This document shows, one piece after another, positions 52,188 through 62,041 of a DNA stretch of 64,000 nucleotides; position 1 is the stretch's first letter, and every line of letters starts with the position of its first letter. Below the pieces are notes generated by a model. The model was not told the origin of the DNA. It saw nothing but the letters and a program-made list of their open reading frames with translations, and searched no databases. The stretch is from Neobacillus sp. DY30 (GTDB lineage Bacteria > Bacillota > Bacilli > Bacillales > Cytobacillaceae), in assembly GCF_030123065.1 (NCBI RefSeq), contig NZ_CP126093.1, positions 4,160,001-4,224,000 of the forward strand. Direction: 5' to 3'. The position numbers were made by a program, and so were the translations under genes.

Positions 52188-52961
52188 TTAATTTTCAAGG
52201 AAACCAAAGTGAAATTTAGCTGTCTTTCTCCGTAATACGTGGAAACCATATTTTTCAAATCGTTTACTTTTATAATGATCCTTTAGTATGACTCTATTTT
52301 TCGATACTCTCATCGCTTCCTCTATCGTTTCCTCATTCAAATCATCATATAGAGCCATATGACCTAAGGACTTAATCCCATCAGATTCAAGGATAGCTTC
52401 ATCAAACATCGGGTCAAAATAGACACAATCGACGGAGTTATCCGGAAGAGAACTAAGATACTCAAGCGCGCGGCTATGAACAACCTCTATTCTAGCCATC
52501 GCCTTATTCATATCGTAAATCTCCGAATCCCAAGTTTTCAGTCCTTCCCTTACCATGAATGCCAAATACTTTTGACCCTCGGTACCTGTCACCGTACCTT
52601 CATCCCCGACTATAAAACTTGCGACGATTGAATCTGATGCAAGACCCAGGGTACAATCGAGGAATGTCATCCCCTTTGTAAGTTGTGCAGCTTCGACAAA
52701 GGGGTCATGTTCACCGTTTGCCAACCGCTTGATCCGAAACATTGCTGAATTAGGATGAAAAATGAAGGGCTGCTCCGCTTCTAGCGAAAATAGTTCAAGC
52801 CTTTCCTTGCCTACAACGATACATTCGCTATTTGTTTCTTTTTGTAAAGCTTGAATGGACTTTTTTCTTCGCGGTATGTACGGCACTGCTAATGTATCTG
52901 CGATTTTCATTGCTTTTTCAATCATTTGCTGATTGGTTCGTCCAGCTGTGGTAACAAACAT
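52188..52961 (-). CDS. ypiP: SAM-dependent methyltransferase, YpiP / RsmJ-like
   Basis: A 257-residue class I methyltransferase. Motif I reads TFLDCTLGLASDS at about 93-105 and motif IV VYFDPMF, close to the RsmJ (16S rRNA guanine-N2) group. The N-terminal 70 residues are typical of YpiP. The target is probably an RNA; not certain. A terminator hairpin of brxA overlaps its upstream region. Confidence 0.85.
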   Translation of the reverse strand: MFVTTAGRTNQQMIEKAMKIADTLAVPYIPRRKKSIQALQKETNSECIVVGKERLELFSLEAEQPFIFHPNSAMFRIKRLANGEHDPFVEAAQLTKGMTFLDCTLGLASDSIVASFIVGDEGTVTGTEGQKYLAFMVREGLKTWDSEIYDMNKAMARIEVVHSRALEYLSSLPDNSVDCVYFDPMFDEAILESDGIKSLGHMALYDDLNEETIEEAMRVSKNRVILKDHYKSKRFEKYGFHVLRRKTAKFHFGFLEN

Positions 52962-52977
52962 GACGCGTAAAAACCTC

Positions 52978-53008
52978 CAAAAAAAAGGACGTCGAATGAC
53001 ATCCTTTT
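52978..53008 (-). terminator. Terminator of brxA
   Basis: AAAGGATGTC and GACGTCCTTT pair around ATTC and are followed by eight T on the minus strand. Confidence 0.85.
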
Positions 53009-53441
53009 AGCAATTGGCATCAAATGCAGCCTTTAAATTATCCATAATGGATTCCATTGGCATTCCTTCAATATCATGACGTGGAATAAAGTGAACCACT
53101 TTATTTCCCATTAATAGTGCCATTGATGGTGATGAAGGCTCAATTCCCTCAAAATACTCACGCATTTTTGCAGTTGCTTCTTTATCCTGTCCAGCAAATA
53201 CGGTTACAAGGTGGTCAGGCTTTTTCTCACTTGTTAATACAGCCTGTGTTGCCGCAGGACGAGCAAGTCCAGCAGCACATCCGCAAACTGAATTTACAAC
53301 AACAAGCGTTGTTCCACTTGCATTTTCCATATAGTTTTCGACTTCTTCAGCTGTCGTCAGTTCTTGAAATCCTGTTCTTGTTAACTCCTCACGCATTGGT
53401 AAAACCATTTGTCTCATGTATTCTTCATAAGCCATTGACAT
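53007..53441 (-). CDS. brxA: Bacilliredoxin (YphP/BrxA family)
   Basis: A 144-residue thioredoxin-fold protein that removes bacillithiol from S-bacillithiolated proteins. The active-site CGC motif is at Cys53-Gly54-Cys55 (SVCGCAAG). It also argues that this organism makes bacillithiol. Monocistronic, with its own terminator. Confidence 0.94.
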   Translation of the reverse strand: MSMAYEEYMRQMVLPMREELTRTGFQELTTAEEVENYMENASGTTLVVVNSVCGCAAGLARPAATQAVLTSEKKPDHLVTVFAGQDKEATAKMREYFEGIEPSSPSMALLMGNKVVHFIPRHDIEGMPMESIMDNLKAAFDANC

Positions 53442-53504
53442 TATAAAAACCTCACTTTCTATATTTGCAGTGTACTATAATTAATTTACTAAGTGCAATT
53501 CCAA

Positions 53505-54641
53505 TTAACTTTCCGTTTTTCGAGCCTCAGTCATTTGCTTCCATACAGAACCTTTAGCTGCTTCGCCGCCTTCTATTCTTTCGATTGCCATCTTGATTTG
53601 CATGCTGACCTCAAATTCAGGATCGTTTTCAGCTTCCTTTAAGGCTGGCAATGACGTTACATCACCCACCTCATACAAAAACATCGCTGCCCGCCAACGA
53701 ACTAATTTGCTGGAATCTTTAAGTGCTTTCGCCATCTCTTCACCTGCTTCGGGAAAACCGAGATCAGATAAACAATCACCGGCAGTCCTTCGAACCGTAA
53801 CGGTTTTATCCTTTAATGCAGTATATAAATAAGGCAATACCGCCTCGTCTTTTATCATACCTAAATAGACAGTTACTAATCGGCGTATAGAAGCCTTTTC
53901 ATCTTTTAACGCCTTTGCTAAAACAGGTAAATCTTCAATTTCTGGATCATCCATTTGCTCAAGCAGCTGATAACGAATCTGCCAATCGGGATTCTCTAAT
54001 GATTCTAATGTTACTTTTTTGCGTTCTCGTATTGGTCTTGGTTTAATATCAGATTCCTTTATTTGCGCTCTGGATACCAGATCCTCGAGTCGTTCAGCAG
54101 GATAAGCAGCGATTAACTCCTCGATGACTTCTTTACCGATTTGTTCAAAATCGCCATAGCGAACACCAAGAGCATCCCATTTGCGGAGCAGTATATAATT
54201 CTCATCCGGAAGCTGTGCTCGTTCTCTTGCCTTTAAAAAGTACTCAGGCATCCCAAATCTTTTTTCAGTACTGCCATCTGTTAGCTTAACTTGAAGCGGA
54301 ATATCTTTAAACATTTGAACCTCAACCTTGATTTCACCAAAATGTTCATCTACTGGATTACCGGTTTGCGTTAATTGCTCCGCTGTTTCCCCAAATGCCT
54401 TACGGACTTGCGGCAGCAAATCCTTCCAGTCGTATTTCGCATTTCGTTCAACCGCGAGGAAATCTGAGACATGATAGACACCCTTGATACCCTCAATTTG
54501 AAGGATGTCTTGGATCACATCTGGTGCAGTTTGAGCTGTTTCTTTTTTATAATTATGGCTTTTCCCCATTGGCAGTTCTTGGTCTAAGATAATTTTCATT
54601 GTATTTGGGCTTGGCGTCGGTTCAATACCCTTTATTTTCAT
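53505..54641 (-). CDS. Conserved virulence factor C-like HEAT-repeat protein (CvfC/YpgR)
   Basis: A 378-residue protein. The N-terminal half contains a NifU C-terminal-like segment (EPTPSPNTMKI and KGVYHVSDFLAVER), and residues from about 210 on are HEAT-type repeats (PEIEDLPVLAKALKD, VLPYLYTALKD). The start is the ATG at 54641 after AGGTGA; the GTG nine bases upstream is less likely. Homologues in Staphylococcus affect virulence by an unknown way. Confidence 0.87.
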   Translation of the reverse strand: MKIKGIEPTPSPNTMKIILDQELPMGKSHNYKKETAQTAPDVIQDILQIEGIKGVYHVSDFLAVERNAKYDWKDLLPQVRKAFGETAEQLTQTGNPVDEHFGEIKVEVQMFKDIPLQVKLTDGSTEKRFGMPEYFLKARERAQLPDENYILLRKWDALGVRYGDFEQIGKEVIEELIAAYPAERLEDLVSRAQIKESDIKPRPIRERKKVTLESLENPDWQIRYQLLEQMDDPEIEDLPVLAKALKDEKASIRRLVTVYLGMIKDEAVLPYLYTALKDKTVTVRRTAGDCLSDLGFPEAGEEMAKALKDSSKLVRWRAAMFLYEVGDVTSLPALKEAENDPEFEVSMQIKMAIERIEGGEAAKGSVWKQMTEARKTES

Positions 54642-54734
54642 AAAGTTCACCTAATTCTTTAGTTTCTCTTTACAAGTTTAACATAATGGTGATATTTCAT
54701 TCTAGAAATTGGTCTTGTAGTACAGTTCGGGAAA

Positions 54735-54744
54735 CGCAGATATA
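54735..54744. repeat. Single CGCAGATATA unit
   Basis: One copy of the word that makes up the 20-base-period arrays, again between two minus-strand genes. Confidence 0.4.
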
Positions 54745-54754
54745 ATTTCCCCGA

Positions 54755-54788
54755 GCAAAAAAAGTACGTCATCGACGCACTTTTTTTA
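54755..54788 (-). terminator. Terminator of the ABC-F gene
   Basis: AAAAAAAGTGCGTC and GACGTACTTTTTTT form a long stem around a three-base loop, overlapping the stop codon. Confidence 0.85.
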
Positions 54789-56675
54789 CTCACCTTCCGC
54801 TATTTCAGCTAGATATTCCCATCTCTCGATTAAGTACTCGAGCTTTTCGTTTAATTCTGCTTCTAATTTCATTAATTCCTGCGCTTTTGTGAAGTCACTG
54901 CCTGTGTTACCCATTTCTTCAGCTACTTCTTCTAGTCGAGCTTCCGTTTTAGCAATGACTTCGTCTATTTCTTCCCACTCTTTTTTCTCCTTATAGGTCA
55001 TTCTTTTCTTTTTTTCCTTTTCTGGAGCTTTAGCCGGTGCAGGATTATTTGCTGCCGTCTTCTTTACTTCTACAGCTGTTTCTTTTTCAAGGTACTCACT
55101 GTAATTTCCATAAAACGAATCGATTCGGCCCTCGCCACGCAAAACAAGAAGCTGGTCTACAACTTTATCAAGGAAATACCGGTCATGGGATACCGTAATT
55201 ACCACGCCAGGAAATTCTTCTAAGTAATCTTCTAGTACAGTCAATGTCTGGGTATCAAGGTCATTGGTAGGCTCGTCCAGTAAGAGTACATTTGGTGCGG
55301 TCATTAACAGTTTTAACAGGTATAAACGGCGCTTTTCTCCTCCGGATAATTTGCGTATTGGTGTCCCATGAGAAAAAGGCGGGAATAGAAAACGTTCAAG
55401 CATGAGTGCGGCAGATAGGGTTTTACCATCAGACGTCTCCACGACTTCGGCGGTTTCTTTAATGTATTCAATCATCCGCTTGTTTTCGTCCATGTCTTCG
55501 CTTTCCTGTGTATAGTAAGCGATCTTTACTGTTTGCCCCATGATGAACTCACCTTCATCAAGCGGAAGCTTTTTGGCCAGGATGTTCAACAATGTTGACT
55601 TACCAGCACCGTTCCTTCCGATAATTCCAAGCCGGTCTCCTGGTTTTACAAGTAAATTAAAGTGATTTAAGATTGTTTTTTCCCCGTACCGCTTTGACGC
55701 ATCCTTGAGTTCAAAAACCTGTTTTCCAAGCCTGCTTCCGTTTAATGAGATGTCAACCTTTTCACCTGTCGGCTTCCCGCCAGAAAGCTTATCTTCTAGT
55801 TCATCGAACCGCTGAATTCTCGCTTTTTGTTTGGTTGTTCTCGCTTTTGCACCGCGTCTCATCCACTCAAGCTCACGTCTAAACAGATTTTGCCTCTTCT
55901 CGAAGGTGGCAGCTTCATTTTCCTCGCGGATTGCTTTTGCTTCCAAAAAGGCAGCATAATTACCTTTATAGCTATAGAGATTTCCGCCATCAAGCTCAAA
56001 CATTCGGTTAGCAACACGGTCTAAAAAGTAACGGTCATGTGTAACAAGCAGGATGGAGCCGTTATATCGGCTTAAATATTCCTCCAGCCATTTAACAGAG
56101 TCAAAGTCTAAGTGGTTCGTAGGCTCGTCAAGTATAAGTAAATCCGGTTCAGCAATCAGGACTTGAGCCAGCGCTACACGTTTTTTCTGTCCCCCAGAGA
56201 GCTCACCTACTTTCTTTGTGAAATCCTCAATTCCGAGTTTCATTAAAATAGACTTTGCATTTGTACTTGCATCCCAGGCATTTAAAGCGTCCATCTGCTT
56301 TTGTAATTGGAATAAATCCTCTTGAACCTTTGTATCATTTGGTAATGTATTCAAGAGCATTAGTGTTTTTTCATATTCGCGCATTAACCTAAGAATAGGT
56401 GCTTCACCATGAAAGACCTGTTCTAGAACCGTTTTAGCTGGATCTAAATCAGGCTGTTGGTTCAGAAATGCAATCGAGTAATCCTTGCCTGTGATAATTT
56501 TCCCATCATCTGGCTGATCTAAGCCGGCAATAATTTTTAAAAATGATGATTTTCCCGTTCCATTAATGCCAATTAAGCCGACTCGCTCTTTTTCACCGAT
56601 GGTAATAGAGATGTTGTTAAATAATTGTTTTTCTCCATATGTTTTCGTAACATTTTCTACTGTTAGCATTTTCAT
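54786..56675 (-). CDS. ABC-F family ATPase (YfmR/Uup type)
   Basis: A 629-residue protein with two ATP-binding cassettes and no membrane domain. Walker A GINGTGKSS and GRNGAGKST, signature LSGGQKKR and LSGGEKRR, and LILDEPTNHLD and LLLDEPTNDLD are all present, with the ABC-F linker between. A charged C-terminal coiled coil (about 560-629) is typical of the Uup/YfmR group, which rescues stalled or polyproline-slowed ribosomes. The start among the codons at 56693, 56675 and 56669 is unsure, because none has a strong ribosome binding site; translation may be coupled to the HD gene it overlaps. Confidence 0.92.
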   Translation of the reverse strand: MKMLTVENVTKTYGEKQLFNNISITIGEKERVGLIGINGTGKSSFLKIIAGLDQPDDGKIITGKDYSIAFLNQQPDLDPAKTVLEQVFHGEAPILRLMREYEKTLMLLNTLPNDTKVQEDLFQLQKQMDALNAWDASTNAKSILMKLGIEDFTKKVGELSGGQKKRVALAQVLIAEPDLLILDEPTNHLDFDSVKWLEEYLSRYNGSILLVTHDRYFLDRVANRMFELDGGNLYSYKGNYAAFLEAKAIREENEAATFEKRQNLFRRELEWMRRGAKARTTKQKARIQRFDELEDKLSGGKPTGEKVDISLNGSRLGKQVFELKDASKRYGEKTILNHFNLLVKPGDRLGIIGRNGAGKSTLLNILAKKLPLDEGEFIMGQTVKIAYYTQESEDMDENKRMIEYIKETAEVVETSDGKTLSAALMLERFLFPPFSHGTPIRKLSGGEKRRLYLLKLLMTAPNVLLLDEPTNDLDTQTLTVLEDYLEEFPGVVITVSHDRYFLDKVVDQLLVLRGEGRIDSFYGNYSEYLEKETAVEVKKTAANNPAPAKAPEKEKKKRMTYKEKKEWEEIDEVIAKTEARLEEVAEEMGNTGSDFTKAQELMKLEAELNEKLEYLIERWEYLAEIAEGE

Positions 56676-57322
56676 CGGTCTTGACCATCCCATTCTAGAT
56701 AGAATTGTTCTAAAAAGTCCACCATCGTTTGATGACGGCTTTCTGCCATTTCTTTCGCAGTTTCCGTATTCAATAAATCCTTCAACTTTAATAATTTTTC
56801 ATAGAAATGGTGTATGCTCGTTGATTTCCCTTTACGGTATTCATCTAAACTCATTTCCTCGCGTACACTTATGCTGGGATCGTATATGGTTTGTCCTTTT
56901 TTACCGCCATAAGCAAATGTCCGTGCAATTCCAATGGCACCAATCGCATCCAATCGGTCCGCATCCTGAACGATTTTTGCTTCAATTGTTTTAAGCTCGG
57001 TTTTACTTCCACCTTTATATGAAATCGTATCAATAATTTGTACAATAGCGTCTCGAGTTTCTTCTACCATTTCTATACTTTGTAAGAATGAATCCAGCTT
57101 ATTTTTTCCTAATTCGGCACTGTCATTAAGCTTTTCATCAGGGATATCATGCAAAAGCGCCGCCATTTCAATAATATAGGGGTCACCAGCTTGTTCTTGT
57201 TTGCAAATATGTAATGCTGTCCGTCTCACGCGGTCGACATGGAACCAATCATGTCCTGTTGCGTCATCACCTAATTGACTGCGGACAAACGTTTTCGTTT
57301 GTTCAATAATTTGATTCTTCAT
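56672..57322 (-). CDS. ypgQ: HD-domain phosphohydrolase (YpgQ type)
   Basis: A 216-residue HD protein: His and Asp ligands in GHDWFHVDRVRR, ALLHDIPDEK and the later QDADRLDAIGAIGIARTF segment. YpgQ of B. subtilis is a pyrophosphohydrolase acting on nucleoside triphosphates. ATG at 57322 after AAGGTG. Confidence 0.9.
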   Translation of the reverse strand: MKNQIIEQTKTFVRSQLGDDATGHDWFHVDRVRRTALHICKQEQAGDPYIIEMAALLHDIPDEKLNDSAELGKNKLDSFLQSIEMVEETRDAIVQIIDTISYKGGSKTELKTIEAKIVQDADRLDAIGAIGIARTFAYGGKKGQTIYDPSISVREEMSLDEYRKGKSTSIHHFYEKLLKLKDLLNTETAKEMAESRHQTMVDFLEQFYLEWDGQDR

Positions 57323-57365
57323 GTAAAACACCTTCCTTCACCCAAGTATTTTATCATGAAAAGCA

Positions 57366-57402
57366 AACAAAAAATAACCCCGAGAATTCGGAGTTATTTT
57401 TT
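57366..57402. terminator. Terminator after the 46-residue orphan
   Basis: AATAACCCCGA and TCGGAGTTATT pair with A and T runs on both sides, overlapping the orphan's stop codon. Confidence 0.78.
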
Positions 57403-57534
57403 GTTCGCCTGACGGCCGCTCTTTTTCTGGCTTTGTGACTTCGTGTTACCGATTGTATACTCGCCGCCAAATTCAACATCATTTTTTTGATCTTGCTTTT
57501 CAATCTCTTCACGCGTCAAATTTTTATTTTTCAC
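57394..57534 (-). CDS. Small hydrophilic protein of unknown function
   Basis: A 46-residue protein, too short for standard cut-offs. It starts at a GTG seven bases after AAGGGGG and begins MKNKNLTREEIEKQDQ; the middle is VEFGGEYTIGN and the end a Gln, Ser, Lys-rich tail. The composition (charged, no hydrophobic core) is like that of small acid-soluble spore proteins, but I cannot match it to a named family. A terminator directly follows. Confidence 0.65.
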   Translation of the reverse strand: MKNKNLTREEIEKQDQKNDVEFGGEYTIGNTKSQSQKKSGRQANKK

Positions 57535-57593
57535 AGTGAATCCCCCTTACCTAAAATGAACTGCCATTTTAGTATGCTCACATGGGGTTAAAC

Positions 57594-58442
57594 TTATTTC
57601 AAGCCATTATGCCAGCTGATTCCAAGGGTGTTTTCACCTGCGTGAACGCCAATGACCGCCCCTAACGGACAGGTGATAACTTTTAGTTCAGGATATAATC
57701 GCTCTAATTCCACTTTCCATTCATTTGCATGTTCCTGATGTAAACCGTATAGAATATATACTTCTTTAAATTTATTTTTTTCGTAAGAGGATTTAAGATA
57801 GTCTAGAATCCTTTCCTTTGCCTTCTTATCACTTCTCACTTTTTCTTTTGTGGTCAGGGAGCCGTCTTCAATTGAAATGATGGGCTTCACGTTTAGCATG
57901 CTGCCTAAGAAAAACTGTAAACCAGACATCCTGCCGCTGCGATGAAGCTGTTCTAGGCTTCCTATTAAAACATACGTCTCATTGGTGGTCTTTAGAGATT
58001 CTAACTGATCTAAGACAGATTCAAGGCTATTTCCAGCCTCCGCTAACTCCATCCCTTTTTTTAATAAAGCCGTCATTGGTGCAGTTAGAATTTGGGAATC
58101 AAAGGTTTTAACAGGAATATCAACAAGCTTAGCAGCCTGTTCGCTTGAAGACACGGTACCACTAAGTTTTCCTGATATTAGAACTGCTATAATCTGGTCA
58201 TAATCATTGGAAAGTTTCTCGTATAATTCTTGGAAAACACCTACTGAAGGCTGTGAAGTTTTTGGCGGTGTTTTAAGATCTTTTAATCTAGCAAAAAGCT
58301 CTGCCGCTGTTAGATCAATTCCGTCAGCAAATTCCTCACCGTCTAATAAAATGGTTAATGGTATTGTATACAGATCAGGATGATTTTTTAATTCTTCATC
58401 TAAAAATGCCGTACTGTCAGTTACCCATGCCGTTTTAACCAA
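57594..58442 (-). CDS. DegV-family fatty-acid-binding protein (second copy)
   Basis: A 282-residue DegV protein with the TDSTAFL segment at the start, SQPSVGVFQELY and LSGTVSSSEQAA in the lipid-binding lobe, and HAGENTLGISW near the end. About half similar to the copy at 24452-25294. It likely hands fatty acids to a FakA-type kinase not encoded in this window. Confidence 0.92.
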   Translation of the reverse strand: MVKTAWVTDSTAFLDEELKNHPDLYTIPLTILLDGEEFADGIDLTAAELFARLKDLKTPPKTSQPSVGVFQELYEKLSNDYDQIIAVLISGKLSGTVSSSEQAAKLVDIPVKTFDSQILTAPMTALLKKGMELAEAGNSLESVLDQLESLKTTNETYVLIGSLEQLHRSGRMSGLQFFLGSMLNVKPIISIEDGSLTTKEKVRSDKKAKERILDYLKSSYEKNKFKEVYILYGLHQEHANEWKVELERLYPELKVITCPLGAVIGVHAGENTLGISWHNGLK

Positions 58443-58533
58443 TATGATCTCCCCTTAAAATTGGTATGAGGTCCTAATATCTAGTTAAAACAATCGTACC
58501 TTGAAATCATTTTCTTGTAAATATTAATATCCA

Positions 58534-58565
58534 TAAAAAAACCAGCTAAAATTTATAGCTGGTTT
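58534..58565 (-). terminator. Terminator of the fhs-orphan unit
   Basis: AAACCAGCTA and TAGCTGGTTT pair and are followed by TTTTATGG on the minus strand. Confidence 0.82.
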
Positions 58566-58573
58566 CCACCTGT

Positions 58574-59107
58574 TCAACGAATTCCTCCAAGGTATGATTG
58601 TAATCGTTCATTGGTTTTTATCATAAAATCAATCATCTCAACTAAATCATCCATTTGGTCCTCGCTAATCAGTCTGTCGAATTCAATAGAAATGCAATTA
58701 TCAACGAGTGATTTTGACGTTGTAATGGTTACAGATTGATGGATCTGTCTTGTCTCTCCCCAAATATTAATGAATATTTCTCGTATTTCCTGTAACTCAG
58801 TTTCATTGGTAATACCCTCATGAAAAAATTTCAGCATTATCGTACATCCAGACTTTTCTTGTAACAAGGGGTTTGGCAGTATCTCTGCTGCAAGATTAAT
58901 CAACTCTGCTTTAATACCCAATTTAGCTGTTACGTTAGAAAATGTAGTCGAGGCGTTTTGAAAGTGTATATCAAAACTGCGGGACATTTTCGCCATATTC
59001 ATGATGTCATTCCGGTCTATAATAACAATCTCACCCGCTAAATCTAAATCATATAATGCCCCTTCAATGACCACCTTCATATTATCGAAAGCCGTAGGAT
59101 CAAACAT
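58574..59107 (-). CDS. Protein of unknown function downstream of fhs
   Basis: A 177-residue soluble protein without a family that I recognise, with no signal or membrane segment. It appears to be alpha/beta: MKVVIEGALYDLDLAGEIVI at the start, a central part with LINLAAEILPNPLLQEKSGCT, and a second beta-rich part VTITTSKSLVDNCISIEFD, ending in a long helix. The ATG at 59107 follows GAGGTGA. It lies 15 bases from fhs with no terminator in between, so the two are cotranscribed. Confidence 0.78.
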   Translation of the reverse strand: MFDPTAFDNMKVVIEGALYDLDLAGEIVIIDRNDIMNMAKMSRSFDIHFQNASTTFSNVTAKLGIKAELINLAAEILPNPLLQEKSGCTIMLKFFHEGITNETELQEIREIFINIWGETRQIHQSVTITTSKSLVDNCISIEFDRLISEDQMDDLVEMIDFMIKTNERLQSYLGGIR

Positions 59108-59122
59108 CAACTCACCTCACGT

Positions 59123-60811
59123 CTAGAACAGTCCTAATGCCTTACCGGTGTCGTCCACATCCATATTTAATGCAGCTGGTTTTTTGGGTAATCCCGGCAT
59201 GGTCATAACCTCTCCCGTTAACGCCACAATGAATCCAGCACCTATCGATGGCTTGAACTCTCTAACATTGACGATAAAATCAGTTGGTCTTCCTAATTTC
59301 GTTGGGTCATCGGATAAGGAATATTGCGATTTTGCCATGCAAATCGCTAAATTAGACCAGCCGAATTTTTCAAAGTCCTCCAGCTGCTTTTTCGCTTTAA
59401 CAGAGAATTCTACGTCTTTTCCGCCGTATACCTTTTGAACGATCGTTCTCACTTTCGTTTCTAGGGAATCTGAAACGTCATATAAATGCTGAAAGTTGTT
59501 TTCTTCTTTTTCGATAACTGCTAACAATGTTTCTGCAAGCTCGACTCCTCCGGCACCACCTTTTTCCCAAACCTCTGTTAAAGCAACAGGAACACCCTCG
59601 GTTTTGCACCATTCTAGTACTGTTTGAACTTCCCGTTCTGTATCCGTAATAAATTTATTGATGGCCACCGCTACCGGTAAACCAAAGGCTTTAATGGTTT
59701 CAATATGTTTTTGCAGATTTGCAAACCCTAATGTTAGGGAAGGGATGTTTTCCTTTGCCAAATCCGATTTTGCTGTCCCTCCATGCATTTTTAAGGCACG
59801 AATGGTCGCAACGACTACAACAGCTTCTGGTTTAATACCAGCACTTCTAGTTTTGATATGTAAAAACTTTTCCGCTCCTAAATCCGCACCAAATCCACCT
59901 TCTGTGATTACATAATCAGCCAGCTTGGCAGCGGCCTGGGTGGCAATTACACTATTACAGCCATGAGCAATATTCGCAAACGGCCCGCCATGCACCAGTG
60001 CAGGAGTATGTTCAATGGTTTGCACGAGATTGGGTTTAACCGCATCCTTAAGCAATAAAGTGAGCGCTCCTTCAACCCCAAGATCTCCTACTGTAACTGG
60101 TTCCTTTTTACCATTATAGGCCACAACCATTCGTGCTAATCGCGATTTTAAATCCTTCAAATCGGAAGCCAAACAGAGAACGGCCATAATTTCTGAAGCA
60201 ACTGTAATATCAAATCCATCTTCTCGTGGAACTCCCTGAAGAGGTCCACCAAGACCAATAATCACTTTTCTTAGTGCACGATCGTTTAAATCAACGGCTC
60301 GTTTCCAGACAATTCGCCGCTGGTCAATGTTTAACTCATTCCCTTGTTGTATATGATTATCCAGTAATGCAGCAAGAGCATTATTTGCTGTTGTTATTGC
60401 GTGCAAATCCCCGGTAAAATGCAAATTTATGTCTTCCATCGGTAAGACCTGAGAATAGCCTCCCCCGGTGGCACCGCCTTTAATTCCCATCGTAGGACCC
60501 AATGACGGCTCACGCATCGCAATCATCGCTTTCTTACCTATACGTTTAAAGGCGTCACCCAGACCGACGGTTACGGTAGATTTCCCTTCACCAGCAGGCG
60601 TAGGATTAATAGAAGTAACAAGTATGATTTTGCCATTTTCATTTGTTTCAATTTTCCTAAGAGCTTCATATGAGATTTTTGCTTTGTATTTACCGTATAA
60701 TTCGAGGTCATCTTCCTTTAGACCAATTGATTCAGCAATTTGAACAATTGGCTTCATGGTTGATTCTTGTGCAATTTCAATGTCGGACTTAACTGATGTT
60801 TTCATTTGCAA
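59123..60811 (-). CDS. fhs: Formate-tetrahydrofolate ligase
   Basis: A 560-562-residue enzyme that makes 10-formyl-THF from formate, THF and ATP. The P-loop [14 protein letters not shown], the family [14 protein letters not shown] and HFTGDLHAI segments and the C-terminal [17 protein letters not shown] are present. The TTG at 60811 has GGGGG at seven bases and may be the real start; the ATG at 60805 is too far away from that site. Not all bacilli carry fhs. Confidence 0.96.
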   Translation of the reverse strand: MQMKTSVKSDIEIAQESTMKPIVQIAESIGLKEDDLELYGKYKAKISYEALRKIETNENGKIILVTSINPTPAGEGKSTVTVGLGDAFKRIGKKAMIAMREPSLGPTMGIKGGATGGGYSQVLPMEDINLHFTGDLHAITTANNALAALLDNHIQQGNELNIDQRRIVWKRAVDLNDRALRKVIIGLGGPLQGVPREDGFDITVASEIMAVLCLASDLKDLKSRLARMVVAYNGKKEPVTVGDLGVEGALTLLLKDAVKPNLVQTIEHTPALVHGGPFANIAHGCNSVIATQAAAKLADYVITEGGFGADLGAEKFLHIKTRSAGIKPEAVVVVATIRALKMHGGTAKSDLAKENIPSLTLGFANLQKHIETIKAFGLPVAVAINKFITDTEREVQTVLEWCKTEGVPVALTEVWEKGGAGGVELAETLLAVIEKEENNFQHLYDVSDSLETKVRTIVQKVYGGKDVEFSVKAKKQLEDFEKFGWSNLAICMAKSQYSLSDDPTKLGRPTDFIVNVREFKPSIGAGFIVALTGEVMTMPGLPKKPAALNMDVDDTGKALGLF

Positions 60812-60940
60812 AAATGATCCCCCGCATTCACATAGAATTAATAGCCTCTTTTATTGTATCAAATCCTTGATTTATTTTCGTGTAATATTTTTCACAAAAC
60901 TTTATCCTTTTCTGAAAGTAAGATAATGTTTATAATGTTA

Positions 60941-60970
60941 TTGACCAAATATTTAAAAAAATACTATATA
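60941..60970 (+). promoter_or_regulatory. Sigma-A promoter of metA
   Basis: TTGACC and TATATA, 18 bases apart, about 32 bases before the ATG. There is too little space for a SAM riboswitch, and I found none. Confidence 0.6.
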
Positions 60971-61002
60971 CTTAACCATTAGAAACAAAGGGGGAGTGCA
61001 CC

Positions 61003-61911
61003 ATGCCTATTAACATTCCAAAGCTGCTGCCTGCACGAGAAATACTAGAAAATGAGAATATATTTGTTATGGACGATGAACGGGCCATCAGCCAGGATAT
61101 TCGTCCATTAAAACTTCTTATTCTCAATTTAATGCCTGAAAAAGAGAAGGCAGAAACGCAGCTATTAAGGCTATTGGGAAACAGCCCGCTGCAAGTAAAT
61201 GTAAAATTTTTAAAAACGAATTCCTATGAATCTACACACACAAGCAAACAGCACCTTGAACAATTTTACACCACTTTTTCAGAGGTCAAAAATCAAAAGT
61301 ATGACGGTATGATTATAACTGGAGCTCCAGTTGAACTGATGGAGTTTGAGCAAGTAAAGTATTGGGAAGAACTCACGGAAATTATGGACTGGACAAAAAC
61401 CAATGTCACCTCTACCCTGCATATTTGTTGGGGAGCACAGGCTGCACTCTTTTATCATTATGGGATTGATAAATTTGAACTGTCACGTAAATGTTCGGGA
61501 ATCTATGAGCACCAGATCTTCGAGCAAAATGATTTACTTCTTCGCGGATTTGATGATCATTTTTATGCTCCTCATTCTCGATATACAGATGTATCGATTG
61601 GTGAAATCCATGAGAACCCTGCGCTTACGCTGTTAGCCGCCTCTGAGGAAGCAGGTGCCCTGCTTATTTCCTCCCGAGATCGAAAACACGTGATGATCAC
61701 TGGGCATTTGGAATACGAATCTGACTCATTAGCACAGGAATACAATCGTGATATTAGCAGAGGGCTGGAAATTCATATGCCAGAAAATTACTTTCCAAAT
61801 AATGATCCAACACAACCGCCGATTAATCGCTGGCGTTCCCATGGACACCTATTCTTTTCGAACTGGCTCAACTACTACGTATACCAAGAAACACCATTTA
61901 ATTGGGAATAA
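61003..61911 (+). CDS. metA: Homoserine O-acetyltransferase, MetA type
   Basis: A 302-residue MetA enzyme that activates homoserine for methionine synthesis. The nucleophile Cys142 is in [11 protein letters not shown], and the catalytic His and Glu are in TGHLEYESD. Residue 111 in GAPVE is Glu, which in this family goes with acetyl-CoA; the succinyl-CoA enzyme of E. coli has Gly there. So it is probably an acetyltransferase despite the common succinyltransferase label. GGGGGAG precedes the ATG. Confidence 0.94.
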   Translation: MPINIPKLLPAREILENENIFVMDDERAISQDIRPLKLLILNLMPEKEKAETQLLRLLGNSPLQVNVKFLKTNSYESTHTSKQHLEQFYTTFSEVKNQKYDGMIITGAPVELMEFEQVKYWEELTEIMDWTKTNVTSTLHICWGAQAALFYHYGIDKFELSRKCSGIYEHQIFEQNDLLLRGFDDHFYAPHSRYTDVSIGEIHENPALTLLAASEEAGALLISSRDRKHVMITGHLEYESDSLAQEYNRDISRGLEIHMPENYFPNNDPTQPPINRWRSHGHLFFSNWLNYYVYQETPFNWE

Positions 61912-61913
61912 AC

Positions 61914-61947
61914 AAAAGAAGCATCGAGGTAGACCGATGCTTCTTTT
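61914..61947 (+). terminator. Terminator of metA
   Basis: AAAGAAGCATCG and CGATGCTTCTTT form a 12 bp stem with TTGTTGTCTT after it. Confidence 0.85.
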
Positions 61948-62041
61948 GTTGTCTTATAACAATTTGTGGTAAATTAATAGCCCTCCATCGTTTATTTTCC
62001 GTAAATTATAGAAAGAATATCGAGCAAAGGGGGGAAACGTT

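Noticed and set aside
60812-61002. Possible SAM riboswitch before metA
   Set aside because: The space between promoter and start is only about 30 bases and no S-box motifs are present.
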